Positions 33,901 through 44,019 of a stretch of 64,000 nucleotides of DNA are shown here, in pieces. The translations under genes were made by a program, and so were the position numbers. Source of the DNA: Blastobasis lacticolella (Eukaryota > Arthropoda > Insecta > Lepidoptera > Blastobasidae); NCBI GenBank assembly GCA_905147135.1, contig LR990049.1, positions 16,757,428-16,821,427 of the forward strand, written 5' to 3'. Positions within the stretch are counted from its first letter, which is position 1. Each line of letters starts with the position of its first letter. The notes beneath the pieces are model-generated. The model worked only from the letters and a program-made list of their open reading frames with translations, was not told the origin of the DNA and did not search any database.

Positions 33901-34269
33901 TTTAGCAATCATTTCTTCTATCCATTGCACAACGTCCTCATAAATTTCTGGAAAAAAAATTGTTTTATAGCTTGCTCACATCAAGGTCAAGGTATAACAA
34001 TTATTTAAACAATAGTTACCTGATTCAAATTTGATGTACCCTATATAAAACCTCCACTCGTGACTGTGTCTCTCTCTCTTCTTAATGCGATTCCTTGTCA
34101 CAAAAGGAGCTTCATTTTCCGGATAGGCAACAAAAGCTTTCTGATGTTCTAGTCGATGTATTATCCACGAAGACGGTACGCATACGTATTTATCAATCTC
34201 AGGAAAAGGTAAGTTTCTAAATTTTATTGCATAAATAATTTTTTTGTTCACTCTATTAGCCGCCTTCAT
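30993..34269 (-). CDS. BEN-domain protein, probable transcription/chromatin factor
   Basis: Exons on the minus strand are 34269-34020 (ATG, 83 codons plus one base, donor GTAACT), 33947-33862 and 33784-30993 (929 codons, stop). The last exon is Ser/Gln/Pro-rich and disordered. It has a basic start (MLIRRPLPLRPWKPKR), a possible coiled segment (KRKLSAVTKKLAEKKIRLEN), an acidic Ser-rich run and a basic NLS-like KKNKRRH. The C-terminus is a BEN domain: LMPRSRVYVNKAEYKNC, DCKALARLLLTSVFSKN, LSVCSPTGTKA, RPGLDENARMVLLAFIEDYG and IRTKIQEMR. BEN domains bind DNA or proteins in chromatin regulators such as Insensitive and Elba. Exon 1 (EIDKYVCVPSSWI, EWRFYIGYIKFES) and exon 2 (EIYEDVVQWIEEM) are clearly coding but not recognised. 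Exon 2 ends in phase 0 while exon 3 needs one preceding base (see findings). The first ATG follows directly after a CTTTAG acceptor, so the 5' UTR is spliced. Confidence 0.82.
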
Positions 34270-34599
34270 CTAAAGAAAAAGAAAAAGAACAAATGAATTA
34301 GAGACATTTAAGTTTAACACTCAAAATAATACTACTTCCGCGAAGGTTCAATCACCTTATTAGTATCTCTCAAATTGGCCTTGATAGGTGTCTCTCGTAA
34401 CAAGCAATCTAGTGGACGGCATTATGTAGTAATAAAACAATCTACGCGTCCAAAATTTAACGCATGAGCTGTTTGTATACTCCATTGTCAATGGGAACGT
34501 AAGGGTACAAAAGATCGACACTCAAACATAAGTTAAGAAAATGATTTATTCACAGCTGTAGAATATATTTGATAAAGATATTTCCAAAAAATCTTACCG

Positions 34600-34770
34600 A
34601 TATGTCTAGGCATGTCTCTCTCAAAAGTCTAGCACATTTTCATTATAGTTAATGCTGCTTTATTGTTGAACAGTTGTCATTAACTTAACAGCAAGAAAGC
34701 GTCATGCCTTGCTAGTAGCACTCGTTGAATGAATAACACTTTAAACAACTGAGCTATATATATAGAGTAG
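34600..34770 (-). promoter_or_regulatory. candidate promoter and 5' UTR exon of the BEN gene
   Basis: Minus-strand TATATATAG (about 34753-34765) lies upstream of a segment ending in a donor, GACATATCG/GTAAGA at 34600. Reading frames upstream of that donor are closed, so it would be a noncoding first exon spliced to the CTTTAG acceptor before the ATG at 34269. This is inferred from spacing alone. Confidence 0.35.
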
Positions 34771-36040
34771 GGTGACTTGCTATGATGTTATACACATATT
34801 TAGTGACGTGGGTGGAACGTTTAGAGATCCGTCGACCACACGAAATTTACGATGTCAGTTTATGATTAACACGTTTCATATACAATTTTTATGAGCTTTT
34901 TTCAGACAATAAGCAGCAAACTTCATTAGGTTTTAGCATAACTTATTGCAAGAAATAGTATATACCCTGTATAAAAAATTTATTTATTTCCGACTGACCC
35001 AACATAAATATTCTGTCTGGTTATCGTATTCAATAGATAAGATAGGATTTTACAGTCGTGAGCATTCTGGGCTATGTCATGATAACTCCATACTGCGGCC
35101 CCATGATTATATAATGAGTTTATCGTAAAAAAAGTTAAGGCCTTTAAATGGATTCTAGTCGTAATTATATGAAACGACCAATGACAACCATAGAGGTATA
35201 AACTTTTTGTTGTAAAAAGCTGTTTGGTATGCGGAACACCTATTTACCATCTTTCGTTGTATGACTTGGAAGTTTTTGAATAATTCAACGCTTACTTCTT
35301 AGAATTTATCGATAGCAGAAAATCTTTCGGTTAGGATATATTTGGAATAAAACATCAAACAATGACGCAGAATTTTGTTGACTCTTTTATTATTTACAGA
35401 TAGATATGAAACACTTGTGTAAAGACTACGATAAATCAACATTCGCTTAATAGTAAGATAATTGCGAGGTTTTCAAACGTTGTTGGTAATAAAAATTAAA
35501 AAATTCCCTTACTAAGGTTGTTTAAGTCATATTGATGACTATTCGTTATGGCAGGCGATTTCGGATTCCATGAATTTGTTTTTTGTGGTCAGCGAGTTGG
35601 TACGAGATGCATGTTACGAAAATAAAATGCCAAAGTCTAGGCTATTTTGATTTTAATTGTTCGGCCTTGATCTAAATAAACGTCGTTTTTGATGACAGAA
35701 CTAGATTTAAAAAAAATAATGGTTGATTCTTTGGAACAAGTTCAAATGTTTGATCAAACGCAATTGGTCTGAAGGATGAGTCAAAAAGGTCAATAAAAAA
35801 TAAATGACTCTATTAGACAACAGCAATGAAACAATTGTACTCAATTAACGTAATAAACTGTCAAGATATCTTTGATTTAAGTATCCGGTTTTGAGTCAAC
35901 GTTTATTTATCTATTTAATTAATTAAGTGTAATAACGCAACATACAGTTTATCTTTATTACCACACTGAGTCATAGATATCAACGAAAACTCATTAGTAG
36001 CACAGTGATATTTGCCATATGGCCTGTAAACAGATCGCGA
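34771..36040. other. unassigned noncoding
   Basis: Unique-looking AT-rich sequence with few repeats. No supported gene. Confidence 0.4.
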
Positions 36041-37944
36041 CAGAAAAGCTATATATATTTCAACTTCCGCTGGACAATAATGTGCAGTCGCACGCGTTAC
36101 GATGATGATGATATTCGTTCCAAATTATTTTTAAAATTGAATGTTTTTCCATTCGTGGAATAAGGCTGAACAAGTATAGTGGCTACGCCATCTTGTAGCA
36201 AGCGTCAGAACTTGTTAGGCAACTCCTTTACCAAACGGCAAATTACTGATCACTAAGTAGTTTCAAAAACTGCCAGGCTCTTGCCTAAAAATCAAAATCT
36301 CGACTTCGTCAGAGTTTATAATTAATCTAAGCGATTCATTACGTGTACGAATTAGAATTTCTTTGTTTAGAGAACCTATATAATTTGAGTCCTAACTAGA
36401 TTTTGCTATGGCTAAATATGAAAGATTTTAATTATAAAGCTGATAATGAGAGTCTTACAAAAAATAACTTAATAAGCCAACACAATTTGTTCTATTCAAA
36501 TATAGTTTGCACGTGGCTAAAAATAGCAACTGAATACGATTAAGCGTGGTGTATGACCTTTGTTAACTTAGGAAGACAAAAAGGACCACTAGGTCCACAT
36601 ATGGTAATGGTTTCTTTTCTGTAAGCGAAATAACAGTTATGGTCGAAAACACTTTATTATTTTGACATGAAAGCAAACCGTTATTGCAAGTAGACTTGTG
36701 TTACCATGCAAATTTTATATGCCGTAGATCTCAGACAAAAGCATCAAGAATACACAAAGGAGAAATCCCCACAAATGAATATTCATCAAAGGACCTTATG
36801 AAGTGAAAAATCTTGTGCGGCGATCTCACGCGAGTGACAAAGAATTAACCTTAAACGCCAGCTGTTATCGACAGTTCAACGCTATACTAACAATTGCGCA
36901 ACCGGTATAAGATAATATAGGTTGGTCTATATTCTTTTCGACAGACCTTTACACTGTATTCGTAAAGAGTAACCTATATTTTTTATGTTAATTCTATCTG
37001 ATGTAATCTCACAAAAAATTTAAACACCTAATCGAATAAATAAGAACATGGTACCTCATTTTATTACGTAATTGAATACTAGCACAACGCTTGTTACTAA
37101 CCTGTGCAGAGCTATGGATAATAGGTATTACATTTTCCTTAACGATATAGAAGCATGGCACAACCTGACACAGTAAAATCATAAATTATTTTTAATTGAT
37201 TTGAAATTGAAACAGGTTAGCAACAACCACTAATGACACTATTACTTAACCAACATACTATACACGTGGTATAATTGCCATTTTACTGTTTTATGACGTA
37301 TGATAGATCTATTATGGAGGTATGGAACAAATTGGTTAACAATAGAGAATATTGGCCATTGTTACTTTACATACAATGTTATCAGCGTATACAATACTCT
37401 AGCAAGTATATAAAATATAATAATATTTGCAGGAAAAAAAGACGCATTATTCATTGTTAAAACTTAAGTACAGTTGACGAAACAAGTTCTATACTTAGTC
37501 CAAGCTTCTTAATTTTAGGACAGTTACCATACCATCGCACACCTTGTTGTTGATTTTTTGGTTTGTTTTTTAGGTAGATTTCGTTAGGAATCTTACTGTT
37601 GGAGTAGTTCTCATGGTGAAACTTATGACGTTAACTTTAATTTGACCTATAATACTAATACTTTATAATGGTTTTTAGTATTTTCATAGACCATTCAAAA
37701 ATTTCAAAATAATTAAAATTGTATGAAAAATTCATCTCAAACTCATTAAAATTCTCCGAAATTTAGCCTACATAATGAAAACCTCTCTAAAATAGTGAAA
37801 TCTACCTTCCATTTCATATTATGCAGACATAATATATTTTGTTTCTTTAACTGTAAAACTTTAAATTAGTTTGCGATTAATTTACTTAATATCACTATTG
37901 TTGAATGTACTTAAACTTCATTTTCCTTATCGAGACTATTTCAG
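36041..37944. other. upstream region of the small plus-strand gene
   Basis: The plus-strand gene at 37945 must have at least one upstream exon. A TATATATATTT at about 36050 followed some 30 bp later by GCAGTCGCA could be its promoter, but no exon with a matching phase was identified. The ORF at 37275-37460 has no recognisable content. Confidence 0.3.
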
Positions 37945-38280
37945 GACTCTATTGACTAATATGGTTCAGTGTTTAATCCGTCAGTGCTCAGAACAGGACT
38001 GCTCCCAATTTCAAGCTGTGATGACGGGTAAAATGAAAAACATTCGCCCTCGAGTTGAAACCTTTTGCGCCTGTTGTGGAAAAGGATTGTGAGTACTTTA
38101 CACCTCTTTGATGACAACTTTGAACTCAAAAGGGTGATATGGAGTGACAATTTAGGTTAAAGGGATGTTTTATACACTTTCAGAGTCCTGCAACGTCTTG
38201 AAAAGCTTAGGCCCAAATCGCTGACAAATAACACACCTGTCGAGTCACCAAGGGAACAACAAAGACGCAAGAGCACTTAA
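37945..38280 (+). CDS. small cysteine-containing protein, last two exons, function unknown
   Basis: Exon 37945-38088 follows a TATTTCAG acceptor and ends in phase 2 at a GTGAGT donor. Exon 38184-38280 follows TTTCAG and ends at TAA. The joined reading includes MVQCLIRQCSEQDCSQFQAV, MTGKMKNIRPRVETFCACCG and KGLVLQRLEKLRP, then a polar basic tail (PREQQRRKST). Six cysteines lie in about 42 residues, with CACC suggesting metal binding or disulfides. If translation starts at the only early ATG in the exon, the product is about 75 residues. The open frame continues to the acceptor, so an upstream exon is also possible. Resembles the convergent gene at 38777-39272 (see findings). No family was recognised. 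Confidence 0.6.
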
Positions 38281-38776
38281 GATATTTACCATCAGACCCA
38301 CATATATAAGAATAATATTACATTTTACAACGTTTAGTTTTAATTCTATGTCCCAATTTAACATATGACATCATTGACCCGGAATATATTACGATAATAA
38401 TCATTTTCTTATTCACTGTACAATTATATACAATTATATACAATTAAATACAATCTATAATGTAATCGAATAACGTTTGTTGTGTTAAAAATGTGCATCA
38501 AGTCAGTGATGTTATGTGTTGTACTTATACACGTATTCCCTACGGAACAGAAACTCTTCAAAGGTCACTTAACGTGTTTCTTCACAGCCAACTATTTGTA
38601 ATTTAATATCGTGAAATGCAAAATGTCAAAACTATTAAAATCAATATTTATAATGACTCCAAATGCAAATATTTCCTAATTAGCATCAGAACACGGGCTT
38701 AGAGAAAAAGAATAATAAAACAAGACATAGTGAGATCATTATTTATTTTTATCTTACAAATACCTTATCGATAGAA

Positions 38777-39272
38777 CTATTGTGTAGGATTGTAAAAATA
38801 GTCCGGCACTTTCAGAAATAAACTCGTTTGCAATTTCGCTGACTCAATCTTTATATTTTCAATCATCTTGACCGCTCTGTTTATCTTATCTTCGGCATTT
38901 TTTATCTCTTGCAGCGTTTTGCACCTTATGGAGCAAAAAAAAACGTCAGTTAAAACTTTTATGTTCGTATGGCAACCACTTATGATTCTAATTCACAAAT
39001 TGAAGATGGAGATTATCATTAAAAATATTGTACAATATTAGTGCAAGTCAAAGACCGGTCGGTCATCTATCTAGTCTTAAAATTGGCGAGTTCCCAACCA
39101 TAAACCTAGAAAAACCAGAAAAAGTACAAGAAAACTCACGTATTTTTGGCTTCTTCAGGGGTCATCGTCTTCAGCCGTTTTCTCATGCTAGCTTGAAATA
39201 AGGAACACCTATTACACCAACACTGTTTGAACTCACTGGGTAACGTTGCAACTTGTCTTATCGACAACCGAT
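38777..39272 (-). CDS. small cysteine-containing protein, last two exons, function unknown
   Basis: Exon 39272-39140 follows an ATTACAG acceptor (phase 1) and ends in phase 2 at GTGAGT. Exon 38924-38777 follows CCATAAG and ends at TAG. It encodes RLSIRQVATLPSEFKQ, CWCNRCSLFQASMRKRLK, TMTPEEAKNTCKTLQEIKN, then a helix-rich tail ending VPDYFYNPTQ. A poly(A) signal (AATAAA on the minus strand, about 38745-38750) lies some 27 bases past the stop. An upstream exon ending at 39716 keeps the phase and would add FSVFCPHYFTCERLDK, but has no ATG. Depending on that exon the protein is about 65 residues (first internal ATG) or longer. The gene is convergent with the one at 37945-38280. No family recognised. 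Confidence 0.6.
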
Positions 39273-39715
39273 CTGTAATATTAAACTGTAGATTGAGTTT
39301 GAAATATGTGCAACGTCCGAGTCAGCAACTGTGTACACACTAATCAAAGTATAACCTACAATTTTATCACCTGTATAATTATAATGAAAACTATTATTAT
39401 CCGTCAGTCACACATCAATTAGTAATTACAATTACAAGAGCAATAAAATAGTGAAATTGTTTTTAACGAATCGTCACACACCGTTCGTTTTCGTTCTGCG
39501 TATGTTGAACGCTCGTGAATCACTAGTGTTCATACGAGTTTACCGTCTAGTTGACAGAAAAAGTAAATAGCATTACACTTAGTAACAAAACGTGACATCC
39601 AAATGTTTATTGAAACTGTCACGACTGTAACTGATCTGCAATGTATGTAAGCAAGCTGTGAATGGTTACCGTTAATCTAAAAATAAGAAAGGTGAAATAT
39701 ACACCAGATACTTAC

Positions 39716-39780
39716 TCTTATCTAGACGTTCGCAGGTAAAATAATGTGGGCAAAACACGGAAAACGCGTTTATATACCGG
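39716..39780 (-). promoter_or_regulatory. TATA box and first exon candidate for the minus-strand small gene
   Basis: TATATAA on the minus strand at 39776-39770 sits about 30 bp before a stretch that ends in a strong donor (AAGA/GTAAGTATC, exon boundary at 39716). Its phase fits the exon at 39272. Either this is a short first exon or, if TATA is coincidental, a coding exon continuing upstream. Confidence 0.4.
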
Positions 39781-39789
39781 CGACTCTTT

Positions 39790-40260
39790 TTGAAACGGAA
39801 TTTTCGAGATCGAACAGTTTATTATTCAAGATCACTTGGAGGACTTTAAACTGATAACTCTATAATGCATTCCCGCACAAATTTTACTATGTTTCAATTT
39901 TATTATTACGGCAATAAATGTCAAAATAGGCTATAAATATTTTATTTCAGGGGTGATTAAATTATTTTTAACGACTGTTTCATTGGCATTTATAGTGAGC
40001 TTAAAAAAGTCGCGATAGTGAGTTTTTAAGTTCACTTATACCGCGCTTGGCTTGTTATCTTACGGCGTGCATGAAGGTGCACAATTATGTTGCTTAACTT
40101 GGATTAACTTGCTCATATTTTGATACAGAATAAACTTGCGCTGGAAATGAATTATTGAGCTTGTCTTTTACTACGTTTTTGAAAATAAAAAACTTGAGGC
40201 GAGGAGTTTTTAAGTTTTGCCTTGAAGAAAAGTCCTTGTCATTGGTTTGTTACATCACCC
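39790..40260. other. unassigned noncoding
   Basis: No supported feature. AAGTTTTTAAG-like motifs repeat at about 40020 and 40205. Confidence 0.35.
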
Positions 40261-40267
40261 CAGAGGC

Positions 40268-40412
40268 CCTATATTTGAAACCGCTCGCATCCATGCAAGC
40301 ACTCGCCTAAGCTAGTTATCTCTGTCACACTCGTGGTAAGTTGCTTGAGATAGAAAAGACGAGCACTAGAAGTCGAGCGCTCGCGTGGATGTGAGCTGTT
40401 TCAAAAATATGG
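40268..40412. mobile_element. imperfect inverted repeat, MITE-like
   Basis: CTATATTTGAAACCGCTCGC / ATCCATGC on the left and GCGTGGATGTGAGCTGTTTC / AAAAATAT on the right are imperfect inverted copies enclosing about 80 bp. Confidence 0.5.
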
Positions 40413-43080
40413 ATCCCGGTCTTAAGAGCCAAAATTCGAGATTTTTTAGCTCTTTTAGCGCTTGTCCTGTTTATAATAGGCCTGTATCTTTGGAACCGTG
40501 CAGCCAGGTTGACAATTTCCCCGAATATGACTCTGCATAAATACGTACAAGAAACTGTACCACGCGGATCGTCGCTGGACATAATGGGGAGATACAAAAT
40601 GAAACAGTTCTTAGATTCCTTATCATTTTATTGCACCTATGGAAGTACACTTCGTTGCTAATTTTCGATGTCTCGAGTTCATAATTAATCATATTAAAAT
40701 TAAACAGTAACCCACTGGTTACCGGCCAATTAGTTAGTTTATTATTATGACAGTTTACATTCAATGCATTCTAGACACCAAAGGCCAAACTCGGCTCCGG
40801 TGTCCACCAAGCTACAGTACATAAGGCTATGTATTATGTATTTTATTCGAGTACTTAATTGGAAATACTAAAAGGACCTTTTACATTGTCAGTTTTTGGT
40901 ACTTCGCGCATTTACTAGGTTATCCATAGTGGCATACTCGCGTAATGTACAGATGATTACTAAATATTTATAAAAAAAGAATTTCATCATCCACCCTACC
41001 TACGAAGAGACCATCGCTACCAAATGTAAATTAACATTTTATTATTACGTACATATAACATTATAAACATCTTTGATGTAGATATGACCGTCCGACTGCC
41101 TCTTACTACAATACCCAATCGTTTTGTATAGTTAAAAAGAAGGAACTCATTACATCTAAGTACATATTCTTACATTAATCATCGTATACTTTTAAAAGCC
41201 TCCAAAATGTTCCAAATAAAAAAAAGTAAAAAACAAAATTGTCATTAAAAATCACATCAATTTGTACAATATAGTGCCCCGAGTGCGCAACGCACCCGCG
41301 AAGCACCCACTTGGCAAGGAACGTAAATTAAACTAAGATTAGATCACTGTTGAGGCTTTTAACTTATTCCTGTGTTATATTCATACCTGTGTGAAAACTT
41401 ATACGAATTGGAATGCACAAATAAATGGAGTAATTCTTCATAAATCATTTGAATACCTTACACATAAGAAGTCCACGTTCTGTTTCAATAAGTATTTCAA
41501 TTTCAAACTGCATAAACATATGACACATAACTGTGACTTAATAGTAAATCAGCGACAAAGTGGATTAGATAACAACAATTCATTTAACAAAAACATGTAG
41601 TAACTGTCTGAGTATTGTAAACATTTATTTTTATGTTCTAAAAACAAGACTTTAACATTCACTCGCCGGGTAAAAATATTATGCAAAAACGAAATAGTAT
41701 ATTAGTTTGGAAGAATAGCGGAAGACATAGTGAGGAAAATTAATTGACATTTCATTTTGGCGCAAAATTAAAGAGATTCTGATTATTAGAATAGAAGAAT
41801 GTAACCGAATTATAAATTTAACTTATCTTCAGCCAAGAAGGATCATTTTGCATTAGTGGTTTGCATTAACAATGCCAAACATTAACAAAATCTTGGGATC
41901 CATAAGACATAGTTAAAATGCTTTGTCCATGTCTTACATTCTCATGAATCCCTAAATACAATGTCTCTACTAACTAAAACATTTGGCAAGATAGTTAACA
42001 TAGAAGCTTGTGACACAAGTTTAGTAGCATAACTGTAAGAAATACCAGAGAATAAAGGGCTGCGTACACATATTAAACTGGGAATAGGTCGAGGTGAATA
42101 TTGGAAATTGCAGCCATTTTACCACCACGGCAGCAAACGACGTTTCAATTGACAAGTGGAATGATTGATGTAATGACTCCATATGTGTATGGAGGCATTA
42201 CATTATTGCCGTTTAGTGAAAAATTGCGATTGCGTCTCCTTCCTTTACAAATATATAAGAAATAAGGAAGGAAATTTAAAGTTGCAGAGTTAAATTGTCT
42301 GTGAAATGCGCAGCTGTTTTGTTCCTACATTAGTTGTCTGATTCAATAATATTTCCAATATTCACCTATCAATCGCATTTATTATCACTAAACTCAAATT
42401 ATCGCAGACCCAAATAGGTTGTCTGCACCCTATAGTAACAATAATACTTAATTACTCTTGTACAAAATGGAATGACGTTTCAGTTTAAATTAATTTGGGG
42501 GCAATTAATCTACTTTTAACAGTTAAAATCTTAGCCAGTATTGATAAAAAATGGTTACGCAGGTGTCGTAAACCCCGATCACTGCTGAGCCCCCGTGTAT
42601 TGTCCGACGTTACTGTTACTAGTGAATTGACATCGCTCCACTGGACGGCAGTTACCCATATATTTTGTGCCGATGGCTTACATCACCTGGAAAATGACAA
42701 AAATTTCGTGCATTAGAATATAGAATGCAGCTGCTGGCCCGCTGTGGCGCACGTAAATGATTGAGTTTGGTATAACAACGCGGTTCTTCGTTTTCACTGC
42801 AGGCTGATAGCTACATATACTGGGAAGAAATTAATGTCGGGCCTCTTGCTGTCGTATATAATGGTGACGGTGGGAAACAGTTTTTAAATCCATGGGTAAC
42901 ACAGTATATTACAGGATAGTATGTCAGTATTTATGGGACTCTTGGACTCTCTCAAGCCTGAGGAGTTCGCCTGGGTGAATAAGTAACACCGCCAACCGCC
43001 ATATCCATTTTTCCCGCCGGCCGCCAAGCAACAATGGTTGCATTTATGGATTCGATTTGAACACTAACGTAGCCAGCTCA
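40413..43080. other. intergenic, unassigned
   Basis: AT-rich with scattered short ORFs that lack motifs (for example 41391-41600). GC rises from about 42950 (TTTTCCCGCCGGCCGCCAAG), leading into the decayed epimerase exon. Confidence 0.4.
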
Positions 43081-43082
43081 AT

Positions 43083-43178
43083 TACTGGCATCCGGCTGGC
43101 CTTAAAACGTGGTGGCAACAGAACAACTGGCGCCGCTGACCCCCCCGCATACCATGTTGGGAACTCGTTGTCTGCACT
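43083..43178 (-). pseudogene. decayed copy of the last glucose-6-phosphate 1-epimerase exon
   Basis: On the minus strand, ADNEFP then (after a one-base loss) MVCGGSAAPVVLLP and KASRMPVI parallel the real exon's GDDEFPNMVCVEAGRVAAPI, VLLPGTAFEASQIL. Matching landmarks on the plus strand are CCGGCTGGCC, GGCAACAGAACAACTGG and ACCATGTTGGGAACTCGTTG. The family's conserved Glu (VCVEAG) is Gly here, and the frame is broken. A short minus-strand piece at 43262-43312 ending VTHTFQ at a GTGGGT donor could be a remnant of another exon. Confidence 0.6.
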
Positions 43179-43189
43179 ACAATGTAATA

Positions 43190-43465
43190 TGATGATGAGG
43201 ATGATGAGTGCTTTTGGCGAATAAGGTGAAGGTAGCCGCCAGTGTCAGCGAGCGAAGAGTACCCACCTGGAAGGTGTGTGTGACCAGAGGACCATCCAAC
43301 AGACGATCTTCAAAAGTTGTATTTATACCGTGAAAATTGGATCTCTTATCTAGCGCAATTTCGGTTTATATGGATAGTTGAGATTTGGTGAGAGGCTTTG
43401 TCAGCGCCATCTATGTGCGATGCTTTGCCCGTGTACTCGAGTTGATTGAGTTTCCATATTAGAGT
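43190..43465. other. unassigned, possible pseudogene remnant
   Basis: Contains GATGATGAGGATGATGAG and the VTHTFQ-like minus-strand piece described with the preceding feature. Otherwise nothing. Confidence 0.3.
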
Positions 43466-43715
43466 AGCTATTGGCTGTGTGGTGCCCGGCAGAGTAGAAT
43501 AGAACCAACCCCTTACACACATGGGTGTCGTACAAAGCGACTAATGTTTACGAGGCAATGTAGGCTAGAAAATTGGCAGCAAGGTTTCCATTGTTATATT
43601 TATAGCACTGCGATTAGCAACCCGCCTGCCAAGCGTGGAGATTCTGGCAATAACCTGCCTTTTCGTGGGAGAGGCCGTTAGTACTGCAGTGGACTGTTAT
43701 GGGCTGTGATGATGT
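43466..43715 (+). repeat. LINE 3'-end repeat
   Basis: GTGGTGCCCGGCAGAGTAGA through GGAGAGGCCGTTAG and ACTGCAGTGGACTGTTATGG to GTGATGATG. Matches 690-965 and, reversed, 59295-59565. Confidence 0.7.
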
Positions 43716-43975
43716 TTTTTTAATGTTGTACGACAGACATACAGGCAAGCGGGCCACCTGATGGAAAGTGATCACCGACTGGACACCTGGACATCAGCAA
43801 CACCAGGGGAGTTACCAATGCGTTGCCCGCTTCTGAAGCGACCTCTAATATACCTCTTGAACGATCCCGTGTCATAGTTCAAAGGGACTACTGTGGCTGA
43901 GAGTACCACATCCGAATCGTACGAGCGAGAAACGTTCTTTCGAACCCACGCGTGGTGACTGAACAGAGGGTCTAA
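43716..43975 (+). repeat. LINE-derived fragment
   Basis: ACGACAGACATACAGGCAAG, CGGGCCACCTGATGGAAAGT, CATCAGCAACACCAGGGGAG, TGCGTTGCCCGCTTCTGAAG. The same block occurs reversed at 21155-21270. The 3' part (AACGTTCTTTCGAACCCACG) looks LINE-derived. Confidence 0.6.
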
Positions 43976-44019
43976 ATAGTGGGGATGAGTACCCAGCTAG
44001 AGTTACCTGATAAATGTGG

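Noticed and set aside
40325..40764. Overlapping minus-strand ORFs of 90 and 97 residues
   Set aside because: Two frames overlap, neither contains a recognisable motif or splice context, and part overlaps an inverted repeat.
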